Shown here piece by piece: positions 35,406 through 43,089 of a stretch of DNA of 56,829 nt. Made by a program: the position numbers and the translations under genes. The notes beneath the pieces were generated by a model that saw only the letters and a list, made by a program, of their open reading frames with translations, made no database searches and was not told where the DNA came from. Origin of the DNA: Candidatus Baldrarchaeota archaeon (GTDB taxonomy: Archaea; Asgardarchaeota; Baldrarchaeia; Baldrarchaeales; DXJG01); NCBI GenBank assembly GCA_030587435.1, contig JAUQZC010000071.1, positions 1 to 56,829 of the forward strand. Reading direction: 5' to 3'. The stretch's first letter is position 1. Every line of letters begins with the position of its first letter.

Positions 35406-35930
35406 TCAGTACGCTGGTATGTTTGTTTTTTGTTTTAAAATTGGGATGTTAGCTTTGTTCATTTGAGAAAAGAGTAAAGCTAAACTTTCCTTAATGCCGA
35501 TTCCTCTTATTAACACTCCAGGGATAACTGGGAAATTAGTAAACAACGACTTTATTTTCTCTATCGGTATTGCATTTGGAAGGTCTTGCTTATTAGCTAG
35601 AATTACGCAAGGAACATATCCGTTAGACTCTAGAATTTCTTTTAAGATTTCTTTTCCTGCCATTATTGAACTGGGATCAGTGCTATCTAATATTAAGATG
35701 AAGCCACGGGCTCCTTTTGCGACTATCTCCCTAAGCATCGAGAATCTATCCAATCCCGGTGTTCCAAAGAGATGTACAATCATTCCGTCGTATTTTATTG
35801 TCCCGAAATCTAAGCCAACTGTTATTCCTCTATGTTCTACATGTATCGACCGGCCTTTTGTGGCTAATTTAATGAAAGTTGTTTTTCCGCTTTGAAAAGG
35901 TCCTGTAATAACAATCTTAACTCTGAGCAA
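35406..35930 (-). CDS. small Ras-like GTPase
   Basis: A 174-residue P-loop GTPase of the archaeal Arf/MglA-like COG2229 type. G1 is ITGPFQSGKTTFIK near residue 8, a switch-I Thr lies in GITVGLDFG near 37, and G3 is HLFGTPGLDRF near 53, where Gly replaces the usual Asp of DxxG, as in this family. G4 is ILANKQDLPN near 112. No C-terminal lipid motif is seen. Members work with Roadblock/LC7 proteins or in membrane traffic-like processes; no such partner is in the window. TTG 35930 has GGTG 6 nt upstream. Confidence 0.82.
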   Translation of the reverse strand: MLRVKIVITGPFQSGKTTFIKLATKGRSIHVEHRGITVGLDFGTIKYDGMIVHLFGTPGLDRFSMLREIVAKGARGFILILDSTDPSSIMAGKEILKEILESNGYVPCVILANKQDLPNAIPIEKIKSLFTNFPVIPGVLIRGIGIKESLALLFSQMNKANIPILKQKTNIPAY

Positions 35931-36158
35931 TTTTAACACCTAAGTTTTAATACCATACCCCAGAACATAAAGAATGGTATTTTCAAGATGTTACACTTGC
36001 AATTGATAGTCTTGCCTGACCCTCTCCTAGCATTTGTTGGTCGTTTAATGTCTGAAAAATAAACCATCCCTTAAATGTTTTAATTTTAGATCAAGACTTT
36101 TAATGGAATTCTGTTACGTTGCTATAGAAAAAGATATTAAATTTTAAGGAGTGTTTAA

Positions 36159-36219
36159 ATTGGATGATGAGGCGAACAACGAGTAATATCAGATGAACGC
36201 GCCAGCTCACTCTGACAAT
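36159..36219 (+). ncRNA. probable box C/D guide sRNA
   Basis: Box C ATGATGA is at 36164-36170, a C'-like AGATGA at 36191-36196 and box D CTGA at 36212-36215; D' is degenerate (GTAA at 36183-36186). Spacing between C and C' matches the sRNA at 1.9 kb, and ATTG before C pairs with CAAT after D. The second guide, 36197-36211, is slightly long at 15 nt; its complement contains GTGAGCTGG, which from memory occurs in archaeal 23S rRNA near E. coli position 2590. A TATA-like AGATATTAAA is at 36132. A short TTG frame with GGAGTG upstream overlaps it and is the rival reading. It lies in a gene-free stretch, 35931-36271. Confidence 0.6.
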
Positions 36220-36271
36220 ATACCTCTTCTATTATAGTCTGGTAAAATAAAAACGGGAAAACATATGTGTT

Positions 36272-36562
36272 TTATTCGGTTTCTTCTCTAATTGCTGCAA
36301 GTTTAAGTATTATTATTGTGTTGCCGCCACCTGAAACTGCTTTGAAACTTTTGTCTAATTCATTTTTGTGAAGAAATTTTTTAAGAAATAGTCTTATTTT
36401 TCTTTTTGAGACCTCGTTCTCCGATCTGATTGTAATGTTGTTCCCTTCTCTTTCTATATTAAATTCTGGGAGTTTCAATTTTAGGAATTCTACGAGTTCG
36501 TCTAATAGTTCCTCACGTTCTAGCGTTAGTTTTTCAGCGTCAACTAAACATTCGTTCACCAT
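36272..36562 (-). CDS. eL22-like ribosomal protein
   Basis: The 96-residue protein resembles eukaryotic ribosomal protein eL22 over its C-terminal two thirds: ITIRSENEVSKRKIRLFLKK then FLHKNELDKSFKAVS lines up with the eL22 pattern of I-T-V-x-SE-x3-SKR-x-L-x4-KK-x-L-KKN-x-L, ending in the paired strand IIILKL. That pattern comes from memory of eL22; no search was run. It would bind 23S rRNA on the large subunit surface. It sits 45 nt downstream of ileS on the same strand, a translation gene. ATG 36562 has AGGTG 6 nt upstream. Confidence 0.6.
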   Translation of the reverse strand: MVNECLVDAEKLTLEREELLDELVEFLKLKLPEFNIEREGNNITIRSENEVSKRKIRLFLKKFLHKNELDKSFKAVSGGGNTIIILKLAAIREETE

Positions 36563-36607
36563 CAGTTGCACCTCTTATTGGGTTAATAGAAAATTAAAAG
36601 CGTTGTT

Positions 36608-39600
36608 TTAAATTTTTTGATCGAGTCCCATTATATATGTTTCTCCATCTATGTCCCATTCTTTTGTATATGACATCTTTGGCTCTTTTTCCTTTGGTCC
36701 CATGATATCTAGTCTTTCGGCTCGCACTTCTCTCATAATCAGTTCTTTTTTATCTTTAAGTAAGTTGACTTGTTCGCTATCTGGACATTTGACGAAAGCT
36801 TCTATCTTCGTTTCTACTTCAAGGTTTGCTTCTTTTCTCATTTCTTGCAGTCTTCTGATGACTTCTCTGGCTAATCCCTCTGCCTTAAGCTCTTTTGTAA
36901 CTTTAACATCTAAATACACCCTGCCTCTTGGGAACTGTCCAACTGCATATCCCTCTAAAATTTCTTCTTTGAATTTTACGTCATTCCCTGTTAATTTGAC
37001 AGGTTCATCGTCGACGACTATTTCGAAGAAGCCTTTTTCATTGATTGATTTGAGTACTTCTCTTCCATTTAGCCTTTTGATTGCTTCAACTATCTTACCT
37101 GTTTTCTGTTTGAATTTTGGTCCCAGAGATGCGAAGTTGGGTTCGACATATACGTTTCTGAATTTTTCTTCTTCGCTTAGGTGTAGGGCAGAGATTTCTT
37201 TTATGTTTGCTTGGTCTTTGATTAAATCTTGGAGATGTTTAACGGTTTCGATTACTTCTTGAGAATCTGTTACCACGATTGCTTTACTGAGGGGTTGCCT
37301 TATTTTTATTGGCGGTTTTGTTGATTGTCTTGCTTGTATAATTGCTGAAACTATGTCTCTTGCAAGCACTACTTGTTTTTCAAGTTTCTCATCTATAAGC
37401 TCTTTTATTGGCGTCGGCCAGTCGCAGAGATGAACACTTATTGGAGCATCCTTTTCAACTGGTCTAACGAATCTTTGGTATAGAGTTTCTGTCATGAAGG
37501 GTATGAATGGTGCGAGTAAGAGTAAACAGTTCTTTAGAACTGTATATAGTGTTGCATATGCTGCAAGTTTTTCTTTTGCTTCAGTTTCTATCCATACTCT
37601 GCGTCTAACAAGTCTGATGTACCATCTGCTAACATCTTCCAGTACGAAGTTTAGGAGTAGTCTTAGAGCTTCGTGGAATAAGTATTTGTCCATGTAGTTT
37701 GTAACTTTCTCGATTATCAGCTGTAATCTCGAGAGTATCCATTTATCTTCTATTTTCATGAAGGGTTGAAGTTCTTTTAGAGAGTGTTCCAGCGGATTGA
37801 ATTTGTCCATTTCCATGTAGGTTGATGCGAAAACGTATACATTCCATAGGATGTTTAGATCTCTTAGGGCTTCTTTTACACCGTCCCAGTTGAAACGTAT
37901 ATCCTCCCAAATGGTACATTGTAATTCATATAGACGTAGAGGATCTCTTCCATATTTTTCTATGACTTCTTCGGGCGCTATATAGTTTCCTAGGCTTTTG
38001 TGCATCTCCCTGCCCTCTGCATCGAGAGTAAAGCCGTGCATTACTACCGTTTCATAAGGTCTTCGGTTAAAGGCTATCATGGATGTGCAGAGAAGTGTAT
38101 AGAACCAGCCGCGGGTTTGGTCATGGCCTTCTAAAACGACGTCAGCCGGCCACCATTGTTTAAATTCTTCTTGGTTTCGAGGATAGCCTAAGCACGCGAA
38201 GGATGCTATACCCGAGTCGAACCATACGTCGATGACGTCTGGAACTCGTCGCATTTCTCCGCCGCATTCACAATTTAAGACTATTTGGTCAACCCAAGGT
38301 CTGTGTAGTTCGAGTTCACTTGGTACACTTACAGCCATTTTTAATAATTCATCTTTTGATCCTATGACAATTTTCTTTCCGCATTTGTTACATATCCAGA
38401 TGGGTAGGGGTATGCCCCAGTATCGTTGTCTTGATATAACCCAGTCTCTTATGCTTTCCAGCCAATTTCTAAATCTGCTAGCACCAGCCCATTCCGGAAT
38501 CCATCTGACTTTTTCATTTTCTTCTAGCATTTTGTCTTTGAATGCTAAGACTTTTATGAACCATTGTTTTGTTAAGCGTAGAAGCAGGGGAGTTTTACAG
38601 CGCCAGCAGTGAGGATAGCGGTGTGTGATCTTGCCAGACCATAGTAGGAGTCCCTTTCTCTTTAAATCTTCGATTATTTGTCTGTCTGCATCCTTTACGA
38701 ATAGACCAGCGTATTTGCCTGCTTCTTCGGTGAATACTCCCTTGGTATCTACGGGGCAAACTGCTGGTAGACCGTAAATTAGTCCGACTTCAAAGTCTTC
38801 TTCACCGTGGCCTGGTGCGCTGTGCACGCATCCAGTACCTTCCTCTAGTGACACGTATTCCTCACTTAGAACTACACGGTATGCTTTGCCTTCTTCTAAT
38901 AGCTTGCGTTGTAGAGGAACTTCTTCAAGCAATGGCGGAATATATTGTAAGCCTTCAAGATTACGTCCCGGAAACGTTTCTAGAACTTCAAATTCTTTGC
39001 CAACTTCTCTGAAAACCTCGTTGCATCGCTCTAGGGCTAGGATGTATATTTCGTCATCTACTTTAACCTTAGCATAGGTAAAGTCTGGATGAACCATTAC
39101 CCCTGTGTTACTTGGCAACGTCCAGGGCGTGGTGGTCCATATTAGAATGTATTCTTTCTCTTTTCTCTTTACTGGGAACTTTACGTAGATGGATGGATCC
39201 GAAACTTCCCTATATTCTTGAGCTACTTCATACCCTGATAAAACTGTTTCACATCGCGGGCACCAGTGGACTACTCGTTCTCCCTCATATAGTAAGTTGT
39301 TTTCCCACGCCTTCTTGATCAACCACCATGCAGACTCGATATATTCGTCTTTTAATGTTAAATATGGGTTGTCCCAGTCCATCCAAACTCCTAAGTTTTT
39401 AAACTGTTCTGATAATTGACCAGCATTATGTAGGGCTGTTTCTTTGCATTTTCTTACGAATTTGTCGATGCCGTATTTTTCTATGTCAGCCTTTTTTTCA
39501 AATCCAAGCGTTTTTTCGACTTGAACTTCTATTGGGAGTCCATGACAATCTACTCCTGGCTGATCTCTTACAAAGTAACCTCGCATTCTTCTATATCTTA

Positions 39601-39817
39601 GAATTACATCCTTTAATATCTTATTTAGAGCTGTACCAAGGTGTATTCCTGCAGAGGATGCATATGGCGGTCCATCTAGGAAATAAAACTTTTTGTGGCC
39701 TTTATTTTTATTTTTTGCCTTTTGGTATGCTTTTTCTTTCTGCCATAGTTGAAAAATTTCCTGTTCAATTTTTTTAGGGTCGTATGTTCCTGTTATTGCT
39801 CTTACATATTTTTCCAT
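36608..39817 (-). CDS. ileS: isoleucyl-tRNA synthetase
   Basis: Class I synthetase of 1069 residues. The HIGH region is GPPYASSAGIHLGTALN near 47, the CP1 editing domain includes LIWTTTPWTLPSNTG near 225 and GTGCVHSAPGHGEEDFEVG near 330, WFDSG is near 558, and KMSKS appears as MHKSLGNYI near 630. The C-terminal anticodon-binding part and long tail are complete. Extra Cys pairs (CPRC, CNKC, CECG) form zinc sites. ATG 39817 has GGTG 6 nt upstream; the frame continues to 39832. It is followed by the eL22-like gene. Confidence 0.95.
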   Translation of the reverse strand: MEKYVRAITGTYDPKKIEQEIFQLWQKEKAYQKAKNKNKGHKKFYFLDGPPYASSAGIHLGTALNKILKDVILRYRRMRGYFVRDQPGVDCHGLPIEVQVEKTLGFEKKADIEKYGIDKFVRKCKETALHNAGQLSEQFKNLGVWMDWDNPYLTLKDEYIESAWWLIKKAWENNLLYEGERVVHWCPRCETVLSGYEVAQEYREVSDPSIYVKFPVKRKEKEYILIWTTTPWTLPSNTGVMVHPDFTYAKVKVDDEIYILALERCNEVFREVGKEFEVLETFPGRNLEGLQYIPPLLEEVPLQRKLLEEGKAYRVVLSEEYVSLEEGTGCVHSAPGHGEEDFEVGLIYGLPAVCPVDTKGVFTEEAGKYAGLFVKDADRQIIEDLKRKGLLLWSGKITHRYPHCWRCKTPLLLRLTKQWFIKVLAFKDKMLEENEKVRWIPEWAGASRFRNWLESIRDWVISRQRYWGIPLPIWICNKCGKKIVIGSKDELLKMAVSVPSELELHRPWVDQIVLNCECGGEMRRVPDVIDVWFDSGIASFACLGYPRNQEEFKQWWPADVVLEGHDQTRGWFYTLLCTSMIAFNRRPYETVVMHGFTLDAEGREMHKSLGNYIAPEEVIEKYGRDPLRLYELQCTIWEDIRFNWDGVKEALRDLNILWNVYVFASTYMEMDKFNPLEHSLKELQPFMKIEDKWILSRLQLIIEKVTNYMDKYLFHEALRLLLNFVLEDVSRWYIRLVRRRVWIETEAKEKLAAYATLYTVLKNCLLLLAPFIPFMTETLYQRFVRPVEKDAPISVHLCDWPTPIKELIDEKLEKQVVLARDIVSAIIQARQSTKPPIKIRQPLSKAIVVTDSQEVIETVKHLQDLIKDQANIKEISALHLSEEEKFRNVYVEPNFASLGPKFKQKTGKIVEAIKRLNGREVLKSINEKGFFEIVVDDEPVKLTGNDVKFKEEILEGYAVGQFPRGRVYLDVKVTKELKAEGLAREVIRRLQEMRKEANLEVETKIEAFVKCPDSEQVNLLKDKKELIMREVRAERLDIMGPKEKEPKMSYTKEWDIDGETYIMGLDQKI

Positions 39818-40314
39818 GTTAAACACCGCCATTTAAGTCGATTAGATACAGGAAATACGCGCCGGTAGGCGTACTTCAGTCTAAATAAGGGGGTATCTCT
39901 TAATTTTAATGTTAGTATTGAAAAGTAGACTAACTGTTGTATTGGAAGAGTTTCCAAGTAATTTAGAACCCGTTCACGATGTAGGGATGGATACCATGTA
40001 CTGGATTTGACAATCCCTCACCAGAGTTCACCTTCAGAAAATGTAAACTTTTCTTTTATAAAGCTTTGGTTAGCTGATATTGATCCATAGTATTTGGTTA
40101 TTAAAAAGTGTAACAATTTAACTAAATTAATGATAAAGACAATTTAACGTAAAATGACATAACTTTCCGGTTGGTGTTCACTTTCTAAAAAGATGTTTTC
40201 AATTACTATAATAGAGACAGGTCAATTTTATGTAGCTCGTATTATCAAGCAGCATTACTTAATGCTCTGGTCTTTGTATAATAACTCTCCAACCATTTAA
40301 ATTCTAGGTATTAG
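39818..40314. other. gene-free spacer of about 500 nt
   Basis: Promoter side of ileS. No coding frame, tRNA or C/D layout was recognised on either strand. A T-box is not expected in archaea and none is seen. Confidence 0.4.
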
Positions 40315-41568
40315 TTATAGTTCTAATGATAGTTTTAATGGCATTCCTGTGATTTTTTGAGTTGTTTCTTCGATTATGGATTTTGTTGTCTCTATTCTTT
40401 CTTTGATTTCTTGGAGGCTGTCTTGAGCAACTTTGAGATCCATTTTTAGCCTATTAATCGTCTCACTAATTTCTTTGATTGACTCTCTCTTACTAATTAC
40501 TTTTTGTATCTCTTCCTTTTGTAATAGTTTTTCTCGTTCTTTTAAGAGATTAAAATATTCGCTTGACAGTTTCTTTAATACTTCTTGATTTACAATACTT
40601 CCTAAAACCTTTTGGAATTTCTTCGTTAATCTCCTTTCTAGCCCTAATTTTTCTTCACGTACAAGAATGTCCATTTTTAAAAGCAATATTTTGAGCTTAG
40701 ATGCATCGCTATCCTCATTAATGAACGTATTAAAGGGGTCATTAATATATTTGGCTAGTATATCTTTTTCTTCTAGTTTCAAAGTAGCATCTCCACTTGT
40801 TACTAGGTTAAGAAATTTTTTGAGGGGCTTTCTTATACTATTTAAAATGTTCAGTATTTTTGTCTTCAACCTTTCTATTTCTTTTTCAGTTTTTGTTAGT
40901 ATTTGGAATTCTGTACGATTCTCCATTTCTACGAGTTTCTGTCTTGAGTTCTCTAACTCATCTGCTTTCAGACTAATTTTGTTCTCTAAGCTTGCAATTT
41001 GGTTTTTAACGTCACTTAGCTTTTCTAAGAGCATTTTTACCGTGTTTAATTCGTTTTGTACTTTTTCTATGCTTTCAGCATCAGTATACTCTGTTTCAAT
41101 AAACTTTTTTAGCGTGTTTGACTCATCTTTGAGTTTTTTTATTAAGCCTTTGACTCTCGTCCTTAATATTATAAAGTAAGGATGAATTTTATGATCTAAT
41201 TTATTTTTTGTTTTTTCCAGCATTATTAAGTTCTCTGTAAGATTTTTGTAGAACTCAGTAATGCTTTCATGATTTATTTCTGAAGGCACTTTCACATTTG
41301 AGATAGCTGCTATAATGTTCTCTCCGAATTTTTCTAGGGATCGTACGGCATCAAGGTATCCCGCTTTCTTTTTTGCAAGGACTTCTACACCTTCTTTTAG
41401 TTCCTCCCTACTTTTTTTGATCATGTCTTGTGCTTCTTCTTCTAAGCTTTCTAGAATCTTTACAATGTTCTTAATGATGTTATTTCCTTTTTTTCTGATT
41501 TTTTGTATTTTCTTTTGTGTAGCTTTCTCGAATTTCTTTTGAAATTCAGCTAGGGGAAGTATTGACAT
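40315..41568 (-). CDS. long coiled-coil protein
   Basis: 417 residues, almost all heptad-bearing helix, for example ASLENKISLKADELENSRQK and ISETINRLKMDLKVAQDSLQ, with charged Lys/Glu-rich faces. There is no ATPase head, so it is not an SMC or Rad50. No enzymatic motif is recognised; a scaffold or nucleic-acid-organising role is possible. ATG 41568 has GGTGA closely upstream. It overlaps the end of the CYTH gene by 23 nt, so the pair is probably coexpressed and may form a complex. Confidence 0.75.
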   Translation of the reverse strand: MSILPLAEFQKKFEKATQKKIQKIRKKGNNIIKNIVKILESLEEEAQDMIKKSREELKEGVEVLAKKKAGYLDAVRSLEKFGENIIAAISNVKVPSEINHESITEFYKNLTENLIMLEKTKNKLDHKIHPYFIILRTRVKGLIKKLKDESNTLKKFIETEYTDAESIEKVQNELNTVKMLLEKLSDVKNQIASLENKISLKADELENSRQKLVEMENRTEFQILTKTEKEIERLKTKILNILNSIRKPLKKFLNLVTSGDATLKLEEKDILAKYINDPFNTFINEDSDASKLKILLLKMDILVREEKLGLERRLTKKFQKVLGSIVNQEVLKKLSSEYFNLLKEREKLLQKEEIQKVISKRESIKEISETINRLKMDLKVAQDSLQEIKERIETTKSIIEETTQKITGMPLKLSLEL

Positions 41569-42175
41569 ATTCTTCACCATTTTTATTTTTTAATCTTTCA
41601 AGTGCAAGTTCAATGTAACTTTTTTCAACCCAATCGCTATGCCCAAACCCTAATTTGCTTAAATATCCCCATAACTGCTTTTTCACGTTTTCAGAATCTT
41701 GATTTATTGAAGTTTCTATGCTTGCCTGTAAAAAAGATCCTAGTGGGGTGATTTCACCTTTAGCTTTCACCAACTCTACATTTTTATCGAATTCCAGTTC
41801 TATGTCATCTATTCTATATCTTTCACGTGTTTTTTTAATTATCACAAGCGGTTTAAATCCTAGTTTTTTAAGCATCTCTTTTAGATTTTCTATGTCACTG
41901 GGTAATATTTGCACTGATATGTCTTCTCTGACCTCTATGTGTCTCCCCTGTCTAGGCCCTTTCCAAGCTAATTCAACATTTTTTACCTCTCCGCTATCCT
42001 GATCGTATTCTACTCTTAGACGAAAATGCTCATCTTTCGAGAATAAAATTCTTTTATGATCGTAGTAAATATCTAGCTGTACTACAGTTTTGAGAAGTAA
42101 GGAGTTTTTCCTGATTCTTTTTGATATTTTATTGGCATCACGAACTAAAACTTTTACTTCATACTCTTTGAACAA
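41546..42175 (-). CDS. CYTH-domain protein (CyaB/thiamine-triphosphatase-like)
   Basis: CYTH triphosphate-tunnel enzyme of 209 residues. The N-terminal ExExK motif reads FKEYEVKVLVRD, and further basic and acidic tunnel strands follow: FRLRVEYD near 52, VELAWKGPRQGRHIEVRED near 68, RERYRIDDIELEFDKNVEL near 114 and EKSYIELALE near 187. Members hydrolyse inorganic or organic triphosphates or, rarely, make cAMP. Archaeal class IV cyclase-like members are generally of unknown activity. The start is TTG 42175 with GAGAGGG upstream. Confidence 0.82.
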   Translation of the reverse strand: MFKEYEVKVLVRDANKISKRIRKNSLLLKTVVQLDIYYDHKRILFSKDEHFRLRVEYDQDSGEVKNVELAWKGPRQGRHIEVREDISVQILPSDIENLKEMLKKLGFKPLVIIKKTRERYRIDDIELEFDKNVELVKAKGEITPLGSFLQASIETSINQDSENVKKQLWGYLSKLGFGHSDWVEKSYIELALERLKNKNGEEYVNTSPS

Positions 42176-42752
42176 TTATGGCCCTCTCAACTTCTGGTCA
42201 AGTACCTTTAGAGACTACATAACATTTTGTGATTTTAGGTTAATAAGTTTTATAAGATGCTACGTACTTACGGTTATTTTACATGAAAATTTAGGTTTTC
42301 AAGCTATTACTGGTCTGTTCTCTTTCTTTACGGATCAAGAGTCTTATAGTTAGTTGCTGTCTGGTTATAAGCGGTTTTATTTTTTATACGTTGAGGGAAT
42401 CCGGTTATATTATATCACCATAAAATAATGTTGTATAAACATCTAATTTCTAATAGTTCTATCACGAGATATTCCCGTTGAGAAAAATAGTGATGTCATA
42501 TTTTTTACGTTTTTTCGGTGTAATTATTTATAAATCAATAAAATTTTTGTTAAAAATGTATTTTTTAGTTAATTTTTATTAAGCTAGTGTTTGAGAACCA
42601 TACCTCTTCATTTCATGTACACAGTTACGTGTCATCATTACTCGCGGTAATACGGAATGTATCTTAATCGCGGTTCACCTAGATAGTGATGGACCTAGTG
42701 GATAACAAGTATTGATGAACAAAAGCGTTAAATTAATAAAGGAGATATAGTA
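42176..42752. other. gene-free spacer of about 580 nt before the histone leader
   Basis: Very AT-rich between 42500 and 42600, with a TATA-like TTTATAAAT near 42528. ATTAC-TCGCG-GTAAT near 42637-42651 is a small hairpin, and CGCGGTAATACGG there matches the bacterial 16S 530-loop sequence; on the minus strand it would be antisense. TCATCAT at 42632 is a C box on the minus strand but no D box follows. Nothing else was recognised. Confidence 0.4.
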
Positions 42753-42800
42753 ATGTTGTATACTGAAAGTAGTAAGAACATATGCATATACAACCCATAG
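42753..42800 (+). CDS. short upstream reading frame (15 residues) before the histone gene
   Basis: ATG 42753 has GGAGAT at 42741-42746 and encodes MLYTESSKNICIYNP. Its TAG stop overlaps the histone ribosome site AGGAGGA, and the histone ATG is 13 nt further on. This fits a leader peptide or translational coupling. A nearer TATA-like element (about 42730) would put the transcript start inside the frame, which argues against it. Confidence 0.4.
   Translation: MLYTESSKNICIYNP
42755..42794 (+). promoter_or_regulatory. stem-loop in the histone leader
   Basis: GTTGTATA at 42755-42762 is perfectly complementary to TATACAAC at 42787-42794, with a 24-nt loop. It spans the short upstream frame and ends 4 nt before the histone ribosome site, so ribosome passage or a bound protein could change access to that site. 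Confidence 0.45.
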
Positions 42801-42813
42801 GAGGATGTAAGAT

Positions 42814-43038
42814 ATGCCAAAAGAAGCAGAACTACCTTTGGCTCCAGTTGATAGAATTATCAGAAAAGCTGGTGCAAAAAGAGTAAGTGCGTCTGCTGCT
42901 GAGGCCTTAAGAGAAATCGTGGAAGATATAGCCGTTGATATTGCGAAGAGAGCGAGAGCAATTGCTGCACATGCTGGACGAAAAACTGTTACTGGCGCAG
43001 ATATAAAACTAGCATATTCACAAGCATTCAAGAGATAA
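42814..43038 (+). CDS. archaeal histone
   Basis: A 74-residue single histone fold that dimerises and wraps DNA. The sequence follows HMf-type histones: [19 protein letters not shown] (alpha-1 and loop 1 with the DNA-binding Lys-Arg), [20 protein letters not shown] in the long middle helix, and [15 protein letters not shown] with the Arg-Thr pair that locks the L1-L2 contact. The N-terminus is about 5 residues longer than HMfB; there is no charged C-terminal tail. GGAGGA lies 9 nt before the ATG. Only one copy is in the window. Confidence 0.95.
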   Translation: MPKEAELPLAPVDRIIRKAGAKRVSASAAEALREIVEDIAVDIAKRARAIAAHAGRKTVTGADIKLAYSQAFKR

Positions 43039-43066
43039 AAAGATAAAATAAACAATATATCAAATC

Positions 43067-43078
43067 TTTTTTATTTTT
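43067..43078 (+). terminator. T-rich terminator after the histone gene
   Basis: TTTTTTATTTTT lies 29 nt after the histone stop and just before the convergent pheT end, the usual archaeal oligo-T signal. Confidence 0.5.
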
Positions 43079-43089
43079 AACAAATAAAG

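Noticed and set aside
36155..36186. Eight-codon TTG frame with GGAGTG upstream
   Set aside because: Too short to be a likely gene; the C/D guide RNA explains the sequence better.
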